Below, one piece after another: positions 34,456 through 43,379 of a stretch of DNA of 64,000 bases. Position numbers and translations under genes: made by a program. Source of the DNA: Planctomicrobium piriforme (GTDB taxonomy: Bacteria > Planctomycetota > Planctomycetia > Planctomycetales > Planctomycetaceae); contig NZ_FOQD01000001.1 of NCBI RefSeq assembly GCF_900113665.1, positions 248,001 to 312,000 of the forward strand. The letters are read 5' to 3'. The notes below the pieces were generated by a model. The model did not search any database, was not told the origin of the DNA, and was given only the letters and a program-made list of their open reading frames with translations. Position 1 is the stretch's first letter. Each line of letters starts with the position of its first letter.

Positions 34456-37400
34456 TCAAATGGTTGTGGCAGCAAATTGCAGTTTGACGTCGGCCGGCAG
34501 TTGTCGAACAACTGCTTCGTGTTCGTTGAACTCAGCAATGGCCTGGTCGTTGACGGTCACACTTTGAATCGGGCCGGATATCGGAAGTCGCAAAACAAAC
34601 CCACCGGCAGGCACGACTAGCGACCCTCCCAGGGAGACGCGGTATTTGCCTGCTGAAACGCCGATCATCCCGAGATCCAGACGACCGTACCAGGTCGGGA
34701 AGTTGGTGATTGAAATGCCGCCTTTGGAGTTGATCCAGTCGGCGTCAACTCCGGCTCCGATCACCAGTGAATCGTCCGCTTCGCGTTCATAGGCGAACAG
34801 CGACGCGAAGGCGAGCATGTACTCGGCCGCGATCCAGGTGTGAGGGAGATCGCCCAAATGGCCGGGCGTGCGCGGCTTGTGCCAGGTAATTTCAGGCCAT
34901 TGATTCCAGGGTCGCGGGCGACGGTCGTCGAGATAATACCCGAGCAGTTCCAGGGCCTCAGCACGTTTTCCCAACCGCACGAGTGCCCCGATGATCCGGA
35001 TTTCATAAGCGGAATAATTGTTCCACGGGATTTCGCCCCGATGTTTTTTGAGCGTGTCGCTGACGAACAGGTCGAACATCGCCTGCAATGGTTTACTCGG
35101 AAGATCCTGCTGGTTCTGCAGCAGGCCGACGGCATTGGCCGTTGCAGTTGGATCGTAGTCGGCCCATTCGACTGAGCCGGGGACGTAGTTGAGCTGGCGA
35201 TCGGCAATCACTTTTTCAATCGATTCTCGCAAGCTCTGGTGCATGGCATTCGCGAGTTTGGCGAAATGTCGGGCAGGTTCGGCTTTTCCCAATTCCTTCG
35301 CCGCCGCGGCGATATCCTTGAGCCCCCGTAGCGCCCAGAAGTCATCCCAGTACGAATGCACCGGCTGCGCGAGATACCCTTCATGACTGGCCGATTCGGG
35401 TAGTAGACCCTGCATCGCTTTGTGGTCGGGCCGCGAATACTTTGCTGTTAATCTTTGCGCCCGCAGCGACTCGATGAACTTCGCTGCCAGCAGCATGTGC
35501 GGCCACATCTCTTGCAGAAATTCACGATCGCGAGTGAACCGGAATGCCTCCATTACTGAATAGATGAACTCACCGTGGCTGTCGTGCTCGACCAGCCAGT
35601 CCGGGCCGGTGCGGTCGACGCAACAAGGCACAAAGCCGTCCTCGCGTTGATAGCCGGCATACCATTCGGCGAACTCAGGCAACGCCTCGTTGTCGCCGCT
35701 GCGTAACAGCGCCCCCCCCATGATCGCGCCGTCACGGATCCACGATCGGGTGTACCGTCGCGGGCCCGGCTGTAATGCGGGGCCATCCCGATTGATGAGA
35801 ATCTGCCCGGCAGCGGTGCGGAATGTTCGTGCCGCTTCGGTCGCTACGCCAGGCGGCGTGTGAAATTGAACGGAATTCAGACGACGTTGCCAGAGACGAA
35901 CAGCAGCCGCGAACTCCTCCGCTCCATCCATTTTTTTGATTCGCCGAACGAATCCGGCATCTGCCTTTGGCACATCACCAAAGGGAACCGCCACATAGAT
36001 CGACTGCGTCTCCCCTGCAGCCAGAGCGAGATCGAACTGCAGTGCGGCAGACGCCAGTCCTTGTTCATCATGAATATGAGTGCTCTCCGGAAATTGCTTT
36101 TCCGCAAGCAAGTCGGAGATGACGCCTTGTTCGAAAGGGGCGCCCCCGAACTGCGTTGGCTCCGTCAATGGAATGACCGCTTTCGCTCCGTTCACCCAGG
36201 CAGCGCCCTGCTTCCAGCGAATGTCGTGAACCTCGCTGACACCGCCCAGCGAGTTCCACTTCTGCCAGGGAGGAGTCACCTGATGCGGGCGAATCGCGAC
36301 GAAGAGTTTGATGTTCTGCTTTCGCGATGTGCTGTTCGTCACCTGATAACGGGCGAAGAAAGTTGCTTCGCTACGATGACCAGTCGCGAACGCGGTCACT
36401 TCGAGCTGGACGTTCGGCAGACTCCAGGTGACGCTGGGAATCGGCAAGTCATCCGCTTCCAAACTGACCGAACGCCGGGCATCCGCCCAGGTCAGGAACT
36501 CCTCTTGCACTTGAAGAAATGGCTCAAGCGAAAACGAGCCGCGATCCGGTTCGGTCAGACCGTCTTCATTGATTAACCCGCAGGTCTCGCCATCGGGAAT
36601 GCCGGCACAGGTCCAGTAACTTTGCTCACGGAACAGATAACGGGGGTAACGCCCTTTCGGGCTGCGAGCAGCAGCGGCGTAGAGCAGTTCATCCAGCGAA
36701 CGCGCGATGTCGAACGGCATGACTTCGATGCGGCGGATACCGGCGGGGCCGTTCAACGCAATTCGCAGATAGCGAGATTCCTTGTTCTTCAACTGGAACA
36801 GGCTGCGGCCGCCTGAAGAGTGGGACGACTTGTAGACGCGTTCCCAATGCACGCCATCGTCGGAGGCTTCAACCGTGAACTTGCGGGCGTCCTGTTTCGG
36901 ATTCCATTCGATCAGCAGTCCGCCGTACTCGCGGATGTTGTGAAAATCGATCTGCAGCCAGGGCGATGAATCGCTCGCCGTCGGCCACCAGCCATGAGCG
37001 GGCTTTTTACTGAGCAGAGTTGCGAGGTTACTGCCGCGGGCGGAGCTTGACGATGTGACCTTGGGTTTGCGACCGGTCCTATTTTCAAACGTCAGGTCTT
37101 CGAACCAGACGGTTCCCTGACCGCCGGGGCGACTCCCTGCGTTGATGACAAATTCAATCTGTTTGAGTCGCCGCGGCCGTCCGCCGCCAGCCGGTCCCCA
37201 GGCGAATTCGATGTCGCGGCTGGGTAAGATCAGGTCACGACCGTTGGCCGGGAACTCGAATTGATTCTCCTGCCAGCGCCACACGTTCTGACCGGTGTGG
37301 TCGGTCAGCTTGAATTCCAGCGTGTTTCGCGGTGCATCGCCGCGTACGCGAAATCGAAATGCGAATGCTTCCGGCAGCAGCACATCGACCTCTTTGCGAA

Positions 37401-37554
37401 CACCGATAAAGCCGCTTTCCCCTTTGAAGTCGAAGTCCAGCCGCAGCGTCAGGCACGACGGTTCCCCTTCGCTGGAAACGGCGAGGTCAGCTTGACCTGA
37501 TGCGAACGGACTCCACCCGGACGCATCCAGCGAATCGTCGAGAGCGCGCGACAT
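34456..37554 (-). CDS. Discoidin-domain (alpha/alpha)6-barrel protein, putative glycoside hydrolase
   Basis: A 1032-residue protein. N-terminal beta-rich region (about 1-165), then an F5/8 type C (discoidin) domain (about 170-275: WLQIDFHN, RKFTVEASDDGVHWERVY, SRYLRIALNG), a long beta-sandwich (about 300-580) and an (alpha/alpha)6-type barrel (about 600-950: RSWIRDGAIMGGAL, EDGFVPCCVDRTG, HDSHGEFIYSVMEAFRF). No clear signal peptide is seen. The architecture suggests a carbohydrate-active enzyme; the catalytic residues and family are not assigned. First gene of an operon with the GH94 phosphorylase, 17 bp apart, so it may release oligosaccharides for it. Confidence 0.72.
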   Translation of the reverse strand: MSRALDDSLDASGWSPFASGQADLAVSSEGEPSCLTLRLDFDFKGESGFIGVRKEVDVLLPEAFAFRFRVRGDAPRNTLEFKLTDHTGQNVWRWQENQFEFPANGRDLILPSRDIEFAWGPAGGGRPRRLKQIEFVINAGSRPGGQGTVWFEDLTFENRTGRKPKVTSSSSARGSNLATLLSKKPAHGWWPTASDSSPWLQIDFHNIREYGGLLIEWNPKQDARKFTVEASDDGVHWERVYKSSHSSGGRSLFQLKNKESRYLRIALNGPAGIRRIEVMPFDIARSLDELLYAAAARSPKGRYPRYLFREQSYWTCAGIPDGETCGLINEDGLTEPDRGSFSLEPFLQVQEEFLTWADARRSVSLEADDLPIPSVTWSLPNVQLEVTAFATGHRSEATFFARYQVTNSTSRKQNIKLFVAIRPHQVTPPWQKWNSLGGVSEVHDIRWKQGAAWVNGAKAVIPLTEPTQFGGAPFEQGVISDLLAEKQFPESTHIHDEQGLASAALQFDLALAAGETQSIYVAVPFGDVPKADAGFVRRIKKMDGAEEFAAAVRLWQRRLNSVQFHTPPGVATEAARTFRTAAGQILINRDGPALQPGPRRYTRSWIRDGAIMGGALLRSGDNEALPEFAEWYAGYQREDGFVPCCVDRTGPDWLVEHDSHGEFIYSVMEAFRFTRDREFLQEMWPHMLLAAKFIESLRAQRLTAKYSRPDHKAMQGLLPESASHEGYLAQPVHSYWDDFWALRGLKDIAAAAKELGKAEPARHFAKLANAMHQSLRESIEKVIADRQLNYVPGSVEWADYDPTATANAVGLLQNQQDLPSKPLQAMFDLFVSDTLKKHRGEIPWNNYSAYEIRIIGALVRLGKRAEALELLGYYLDDRRPRPWNQWPEITWHKPRTPGHLGDLPHTWIAAEYMLAFASLFAYEREADDSLVIGAGVDADWINSKGGISITNFPTWYGRLDLGMIGVSAGKYRVSLGGSLVVPAGGFVLRLPISGPIQSVTVNDQAIAEFNEHEAVVRQLPADVKLQFAATTI

Positions 37555-38054
37555 GGAAACCAGCGGAAAGAGGACGGGAGAACCTGCGAAACGTTGCTCC
37601 GGGCATTTTCACAAAAATGTCGCTGGCCTGAAAGCTGGCGGGATCAATTGTGGTTGATGCTTGAGTCCACCCGCATTGAGTTCCCGGATGAGTACTGTCA
37701 GCGACCAGCAAAATCGCGGCACTTGTTATCCGGAATTCCCCTGTGACAACCAGCCTCACAAGAGCGTTTGTGAACGTCCAGTAAAGAGTCTGTGCAATAA
37801 CGGTGATGATTCGTCAAAACGTGCTTGGGAAACTTTCCAGCGAGCCAAAAACTTTGTCAAACCTCTTCTGACGGCGACAACTAGGCCTGTAGCGATTGAG
37901 CTGCGAATGGCGGCTCAGCAACAGGCAGCTGCAAGGACGCATTCAAGACTGTTGTCCGATCCACGCAGGGCGCATGGCCCTGTCGGCGTCGCACTCATGG
38001 CTGCTGAAGTCGCAAGGAATGCGGCTCAGGGCATGACCATCACGGTGAAACCAA
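37555..38054. other. Divergent intergenic region upstream of an ECF sigma factor
   Basis: 500 bp between divergent genes. Open frames here lack family features and ribosome binding sites. Promoters for the carbohydrate operon and the sigma factor should lie here, but none could be identified with confidence. Confidence 0.4.
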
Positions 38055-38669
38055 GTGCGTCCTTCCTGCCCTCATGACGATCCCTCGGCGCTGCCTGGAG
38101 CGCAGAGCGATCACGCATTTCCGCTCGCTGAATCTGAAGGCAGTGAATTTGGCGAGTCGGAACGGGGGGAAGAGTTTATCCGGCTCCTGACGAAGTCGTA
38201 TCCATCCATCTACGCCTATACGCGAACGTTGATCTCGAACGCCGCCGACGCGGAAGACTGCATGCAGGACGCCATCCTGCAACTGTGGCGAAAATTTGAC
38301 GAGTTCGACCGCGAGGGAAGTTTCTCACGCTGGGCCCGGGGGTTTGTGCGGCGGATCGTCAAGAACCATCACCGCAAGCTGCGGCCTCGCTATCTGGCCC
38401 TGGATGACGACCTGATCGACCGCCTGGCAGCCGTTCAGGGGGGCGTACATGAACTCCTCGAACTGCGACGGCAGCAATTGTCCGAATGCCTGGACAAGCT
38501 CCCCCCTGCCGATCGAGCCCTGATCGGCGGTTACTACAAGCACGGAGAATCGGTGACTGAGCTTTCCAAACAGATTGGCCGCACGCCTGCCGCAATTTAT
38601 CAGGCGCTGCGACGGGCACGACTGGTCCTGTTTCGTTGCGTCGACCGGCATCTTGGAAGGGACGAATGA
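38055..38669 (+). CDS. ECF sigma-70 factor (Rhodopirellula/Verrucomicrobium type)
   Basis: A 204-residue ECF sigma factor with a GTG start; no other in-frame start lies before the fold. Region 2 (about 40-105) shows SYPSIYAYTRTLI, DAEDCMQDAILQLWRKFDEF and WARGFVRRIVKNHHRK. Region 4 (about 135-195) shows LDKLPPADRALIGGYY and TELSKQIGRTPAAIYQALRRARLVLF. The downstream FecR-domain membrane protein starts inside its stop codon (ATGA, 38666-38669) and is the likely anti-sigma or signal transducer. Confidence 0.92.
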   Translation: MRPSCPHDDPSALPGAQSDHAFPLAESEGSEFGESERGEEFIRLLTKSYPSIYAYTRTLISNAADAEDCMQDAILQLWRKFDEFDREGSFSRWARGFVRRIVKNHHRKLRPRYLALDDDLIDRLAAVQGGVHELLELRRQQLSECLDKLPPADRALIGGYYKHGESVTELSKQIGRTPAAIYQALRRARLVLFRCVDRHLGRDE

Positions 38670-40198
38670 TGCGGGCTGATGAATCTGAAAAGAACCGCAA
38701 CCTGCTGGCCGCCATCGACGGCTGGTACTCAGGGACGCTGAGCGAGTCGGGTGCGATCCAGTTGAAAGAACGGCTGCGGAACGATCTGCAGGCGTGCCAC
38801 CTCTTTATTGAATACGGGGACATGCTGGTCTCGCTATCGCTGGAAGGGGAAGCAACTCATGCCGATCCAGTGGATACCTGGATGGCGGGGGCCCACAAGG
38901 CGGAAGAGTCAGCGATTCGTCAATCAGGTTGGCGCGGGGCCGGTATCGGACTGTTGCTGGCTGCGGTGGGAGCGGTCTTTGTGGCCGTCTCACTGCTCAT
39001 TCCGTCTCAACAGTTTGCTCCGCTGACACTCGTCAAAGAAGAAGAGCCAACGCTTCCATCCGTCGCCGCCAGGGAGCCTGTCATTCCAGCCGCGGCGGTG
39101 ATTAGCGAAATCAGCCTGCAATCTGGTCGCCGTGTCACATTCGAACTGGTGCGTGGACTGGTCAGGACTGGCGGCTTATTACCAGGCGAAAAATTGCTGC
39201 CAGACGATGAACTGCATATTGGAGAGGAGGGACTGTTTGTCGAGATGACGTTCGCCAGCGGCGTGCGGCTGGTCTTGCAAGGACCGGCTCAGCTGGTGGT
39301 TGAAACGCCGATGTCCGCCCGACTCGTCAGCGGTCGTGCTTTGGGATTTGTGCCTCCTGCGGCGGTCGGATTTGCTCTTGCGGTTCCCAGCGGATTGGTC
39401 CGCGACCAGGGGACCGAGTTCGCCGTCGACGCGGCGGATGAAAAGACGAGCGTCTCCGTGCTCACAGGGATGGTCGACTGCGAACTGATGACAACTGATC
39501 CCATTGCAAAACAATCGCGGCTGCAGCGAGGCGAGCATGTGCAGTTTGATCCGGCAGCCGGCCTGCTGGTTCCGCTGGCAATGTCCCCCGCGTCACTTGG
39601 GAGAATCGTCGAGTTTCATGAAGGTGTTGCCGGAACGGCCGGCGATGTGCAGGTCTTCCTGAACCCGGCGCCGCTCCCGTCGGGAAAAGAGATGCTGCTG
39701 TCGGATTCGGCTCTGCTGTATCGGGACCGGAAAAATGTGTCTCTTGGATGGTCGAGAGGGACGGCTGAAATTCAGCTCACATCTTCCGAAGGAAACTCGC
39801 CGGTGCATCTCGACAGAGTGTCGCTGCAGGCACGGGAAGAATTCGCTGACAACATCACGATCGATTCTTATCTGGTGCGACTGAAAACGCAGGAACGGAA
39901 ACTTCTGGTGGTCTCAGGTTCGATCACATTCCGTCAGGAGATTGTTGGAGTCATCACCTCGACGGCAGGGCTGATTGCCACCGATGAAATATTGGCATCT
40001 TCGGAACTCGCCGCCGACTGGAATGCCCATCCTGTGGAATCTCGCGGTAGCAACGAATCGGCCGATGTCGTCGACATCAGCGACGACGGCAAAACAGTGA
40101 GTTTCAAGTTGCAAACGAGCGGCGCCATCGACGAGATGCGCATCCTGGTTCGCAATCGAGCTGCGGAGGCCGCAGTCCCGCTGAATGAGATCAACTGA
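38666..40198 (+). CDS. FecR-domain membrane protein (anti-sigma regulator)
   Basis: A 510-residue protein with GGAAGGG just before its start. The cytoplasmic N-terminus (about 1-85) has a short anti-sigma-like helical segment, then one transmembrane helix (about 90-112, GIGLLLAAVGAVFVAVSLLI) and a periplasmic FecR domain (about 170-275: FVEMTFASGVRLVLQGP, LVVETPMSARLVSGRA, PSGLVRDQGTEFAVD). The C-terminal 200 residues are beta-rich and unassigned. It probably controls the sigma factor it overlaps in response to an envelope signal. Confidence 0.88.
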   Translation: MMRADESEKNRNLLAAIDGWYSGTLSESGAIQLKERLRNDLQACHLFIEYGDMLVSLSLEGEATHADPVDTWMAGAHKAEESAIRQSGWRGAGIGLLLAAVGAVFVAVSLLIPSQQFAPLTLVKEEEPTLPSVAAREPVIPAAAVISEISLQSGRRVTFELVRGLVRTGGLLPGEKLLPDDELHIGEEGLFVEMTFASGVRLVLQGPAQLVVETPMSARLVSGRALGFVPPAAVGFALAVPSGLVRDQGTEFAVDAADEKTSVSVLTGMVDCELMTTDPIAKQSRLQRGEHVQFDPAAGLLVPLAMSPASLGRIVEFHEGVAGTAGDVQVFLNPAPLPSGKEMLLSDSALLYRDRKNVSLGWSRGTAEIQLTSSEGNSPVHLDRVSLQAREEFADNITIDSYLVRLKTQERKLLVVSGSITFRQEIVGVITSTAGLIATDEILASSELAADWNAHPVESRGSNESADVVDISDDGKTVSFKLQTSGAIDEMRILVRNRAAEAAVPLNEIN

Positions 40199-40289
40199 TC
40201 ACGATGATCCGGCGTTCACGCGGAGGCGCCGGAGCTCTCTCACCACGCAAGAGCAACAACTCCGACTCATGTTTTTAAGGGAAGTACAG

Positions 40290-41408
40290 ATGAAATCATC
40301 GATTCGTAAACGTCGCGCGTTCACCTTGATCGAACTGCTGGTGGTTATTGCCATCATCGGCATCCTCGTGGCTCTGCTGCTGCCAGCCGTGCAGCAGGCG
40401 CGTGAAGCAGCCCGCATGAGCCAGTGCCGGAACAACATGAAGCAGCTCGGCATCGCGATTCACAACTACCACGATGCGTTCGGGATGTTTCCCTATGCCC
40501 GCGGCGGCACGAGCCATCCGGACGGGGGCACGATCAACAAGACAGCCAATAATGCAACTCGCGCCAGCGGCTACATCGGCCTGCTGCCGTTTCTCGATCA
40601 GGCGCCGCTGTACAACATCATCAGCTCCTCGCAAACATTCAACGGCACGAGCTATGTCGCGTTTGGCCCATGCCCGTCATCTCGCACCTATGGCACCTAC
40701 GATTACCCGCCGTTCATGACTCAGATCCCCGCACTGCAATGTGCGAGTTCACAGGTCATTGAAACGAATGTCTTCGGGGGCACGACGAACTATGCGTTCT
40801 GTTGGGGAGACAACAACCGCAGCATCACCGGCTCGGAAACCGTCAGCGCCCGGCAGGGAGTGCGGAACAACAAACGCGGACTGTTTGGACTGCAGCAGTG
40901 TCGCAAGATGCGCGATATCCCGGATGGATCGAGTAACACGGTGGCCTTCGGCGAAATCGCCACAAGTAACAACCCGAACTCCATTCGCGGCGGCGTGGCC
41001 CTCTCGCGTGGAACTGATCCGGCATATAACCTGAATATCTCCTGCCAGGGCCAAGGTGACCGAGCGACCGGGTTGCTCAACAACGCCGGCACAAACGCCA
41101 ACCTGCGCGGCAACGGCTGGGCGAACGGGATCTCGTCTTACACCGGGATGGCCACCGTGCTGCCGCCGAACTCTCCCCACTGCCTGCAGAGCGGCAACGA
41201 CCATTCCGATGGGCAATCGCCTGCCAGCAGCTGGCATTCAGGCGGAGGCGCGAACGTGCTACTGGCCGACGGCTCGGTGCGGTTCATCAGCGAGAACATC
41301 GACGTCGGCAATCAGGCATTAAGAGACCTCAAAGTCGGCCCGACTCCGTTCGGCGTGTGGGGATCGCTGGGGTCGATCGCCGGGGAAGAAATCGCTGGTG
41401 AATTCTAG
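40290..41408 (+). CDS. DUF1559 pilin-like protein
   Basis: A 372-residue protein starting with a type IV pilin signal: RRAFTLIELLVVIAIIGILV, followed by AREAARMSQC. The start at 40290 follows AAGGGAAG. The DUF1559 body ends in the family motif GGGANVLLADGSVRF. Planctomycetes encode many of these; they are thought to be pseudopilins processed by a prepilin peptidase, with function unknown. It follows the ECF/FecR pair and may be a target. Confidence 0.94.
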   Translation: MKSSIRKRRAFTLIELLVVIAIIGILVALLLPAVQQAREAARMSQCRNNMKQLGIAIHNYHDAFGMFPYARGGTSHPDGGTINKTANNATRASGYIGLLPFLDQAPLYNIISSSQTFNGTSYVAFGPCPSSRTYGTYDYPPFMTQIPALQCASSQVIETNVFGGTTNYAFCWGDNNRSITGSETVSARQGVRNNKRGLFGLQQCRKMRDIPDGSSNTVAFGEIATSNNPNSIRGGVALSRGTDPAYNLNISCQGQGDRATGLLNNAGTNANLRGNGWANGISSYTGMATVLPPNSPHCLQSGNDHSDGQSPASSWHSGGGANVLLADGSVRFISENIDVGNQALRDLKVGPTPFGVWGSLGSIAGEEIAGEF

Positions 41409-41549
41409 ACGGACTGGTTCGCTCAACGGCTGGCAGCGGCGATGGGGACGCGACGTCAAACGACGTTCGCCCCTCTCCCCTGAACACACGGCAGAGGGGT
41501 TAACCAGGGCCGCGGCCGTTCCTTCACTGCTCACAAGAGGTATTCAACA

Positions 41550-42011
41550 ATGCGTCAGTCGATTCGTTTCCTGATTGTTCCAGTCGCGATGGGCAGTCTG
41601 TTGCTGCTCAATGGGTGTGGAAAGAAAGTGAGCGGTCGGCCCGAGCCGGTCCCGGTTAAAGGACTCGTCCTGGTGAACGGCCAACCGCTGGGGAACACGA
41701 CCTTGGTCTTCGCCCCGGAAGGACATCAGTATGCCGCCTTCGGGCAGTCCGATGAACAGGGGCGGTTTCAGTTAACGACATTCGATAAAGGGGACGGAGC
41801 AGTCCCTGGCAAGTTCAGCGTCACGGCTTCCAATTTCTGGGTGGAAGAACACCCCGGAGGCTCGGTAACCGAACACCACAAGCTGCCCGCCAAGTTCCGC
41901 GACCCCGCGACCAGCGGCCTGTCGGCCACCGTCACCGAGGACGGCCCGAACGAAATCACCGTCGAAGTCCAGGCGAGCGGTTCCGGCGAAACGATCCACA
42001 CGCCGGGTTAA
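41550..42011 (+). CDS. Small lipoprotein with a carboxypeptidase-regulatory-like beta domain
   Basis: A 153-residue protein with a lipobox LLNGC (Cys at about 23) and a short transthyretin-like beta sandwich (VPVKGLVLVNGQPLGNTTLVF, then GQSDEQGRFQLTTF). Proteins of this type usually follow DUF1559 genes in planctomycetes, 141 bp away here. Function unknown; probably attached to a membrane facing the periplasm. Confidence 0.85.
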   Translation: MRQSIRFLIVPVAMGSLLLLNGCGKKVSGRPEPVPVKGLVLVNGQPLGNTTLVFAPEGHQYAAFGQSDEQGRFQLTTFDKGDGAVPGKFSVTASNFWVEEHPGGSVTEHHKLPAKFRDPATSGLSATVTEDGPNEITVEVQASGSGETIHTPG

Positions 42012-42103
42012 CCGGCGTCTTTCGCTGAATTCCGTTCATCGACATCCCACAAACGCAAGAGAGAAACAGGGGACTGACGTCCCCCGCTCGCCAGGAAAAT
42101 AAC

Positions 42104-43162
42104 ATGACTTTGCGAAATGTGATGAATGTTTTCTTAACAGTCACACTAAGCTTCGCTGCTGCAAGTTCTGCATGTGCCGAAACACTCAGTCCGTTGCCGG
42201 CAGGAGCCTTCAGTATCGTGCTGATCCCCGACACGCAGGCTTATAAAGGGGAAGGAGTGAAAGGCGGAAAGGATTCGACGGATCCGGTGACGAACCCCAT
42301 TTTCGCCGCTCATACGAAGTGGATCAGCGAAAACATCGGCAAGCAGAACATTGTCTTTGTGAGCCACGTCGGCGATATCGTCGACATCAACGAGCCTCGT
42401 CAGTGGAAAGTCGCCCAGGCGTGCATGGACGTGATCCACGGCAAGATTCCCTATGGGATCTCGGTGGGCAACCACGATATGACAACTAAAGGGGACTCGT
42501 CATTGTTTCAGGAGCATTTCCCGAAGTCACGCTTCGACGGCTGCGGCTGGTACGGCGGCTGCTTCCCAGGTTATGACACTCGTCCCCAAATCTCTGGTAA
42601 CAACGCTAACAGCTATCAGTTGTTCTCCGCAGGCGGGCAGGATTACATCTTCCTGCACATGGAATGCAATGCTCCCGATGACGTTGTGGAATGGGCGAAC
42701 AAGCTCCTCAATCAACATGCCGATCGTCGGGCGTTCATCACCTGTCACATGGGCTGGGGACCGCTGCAGCATCCCAAAGATAATGACGGCTATGTCACCG
42801 ATCCCAAAGGCCGGATGCAGTGGGGCAAGATTCACGGCGAACGCGGCAATACGCCCCAGCAGTTGTGGGACAAGTGCTATCGCAAACATGCCAACCTGAT
42901 CGCCGTGTTCTCGGGAGATCAGAGCCGGACCCAGGCCTACAAAGCAGCCACGCCTGGCGACGAAGGAAACATTGTCCATGAACTGCTGCAAGACTACGGC
43001 AGCGGCTGGCTGCGGATGTACCGGTTTCTCCCGGCCGACAACCGCGTCGAAGCCATCACGTTTGATCCCCGTACCGAAGAACTTTGCGAAGGGACCAAGC
43101 TCGTTCCCAATCGAGAAGAGCATCAGTTCCAGTTCACGATTCAGAATTCGGTGAATAAATAG
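42104..43162 (+). CDS. Secreted metallophosphoesterase
   Basis: A 352-residue protein with a signal peptide (about 1-25, ending SACAE). The calcineurin-like metal motifs are visible: IPDTQ (about 40), HVGDIVD (about 86), GNHD (about 124) and CHMGWGPLQH (about 213). Both metal-binding motif sets are complete, so it should be an active phosphoesterase; the substrate is unknown. It lies between the lipoprotein and the purple-acid-phosphatase-like gene. Confidence 0.88.
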   Translation: MTLRNVMNVFLTVTLSFAAASSACAETLSPLPAGAFSIVLIPDTQAYKGEGVKGGKDSTDPVTNPIFAAHTKWISENIGKQNIVFVSHVGDIVDINEPRQWKVAQACMDVIHGKIPYGISVGNHDMTTKGDSSLFQEHFPKSRFDGCGWYGGCFPGYDTRPQISGNNANSYQLFSAGGQDYIFLHMECNAPDDVVEWANKLLNQHADRRAFITCHMGWGPLQHPKDNDGYVTDPKGRMQWGKIHGERGNTPQQLWDKCYRKHANLIAVFSGDQSRTQAYKAATPGDEGNIVHELLQDYGSGWLRMYRFLPADNRVEAITFDPRTEELCEGTKLVPNREEHQFQFTIQNSVNK

Positions 43163-43171
43163 TTCTTTAAC

Positions 43172-43219
43172 TTCCCTCGCCCCTGTGCTCAGGGGAGGGG
43201 GGTCTGGGGTGAGGGGCCA
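43172..43219. repeat. Inverted relative of the C-rich/G-rich interspersed repeat
   Basis: CCCTCGCCCCTG, then AGGGGAGGGGGGTCTGGGGT and GAGGGG: read on the minus strand this matches the element at 6932-6993. It begins 10 bp after the metallophosphoesterase stop and may fold as a hairpin. Confidence 0.65.
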
Positions 43220-43379
43220 ACGCCGCTTTCAGATGGACAAGGTGGTCTCGGCCTCGGTCGTCTCTCATTTTTAAAGGCCATCCTTCATCCCGCCTGAACC
43301 AGCCATTCGCGGCGACTTCATCGTTTGCCGCTATCTCTTGTTGACCGATGCCAACACGCTTTTCACGGAACAAAATGAC

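Noticed and set aside
30627..34538. Longer start for the GH94 gene at 34538
   Set aside because: It would overlap the upstream gene by over 80 bp, and the added residues look like antisense-free filler; 34439 gives a 17-bp operon spacing.
37661..38077. 138-codon open frame upstream of the ECF sigma factor
   Set aside because: No family features, no ribosome binding site and no codon pattern like the neighbours; it overlaps the sigma factor start.
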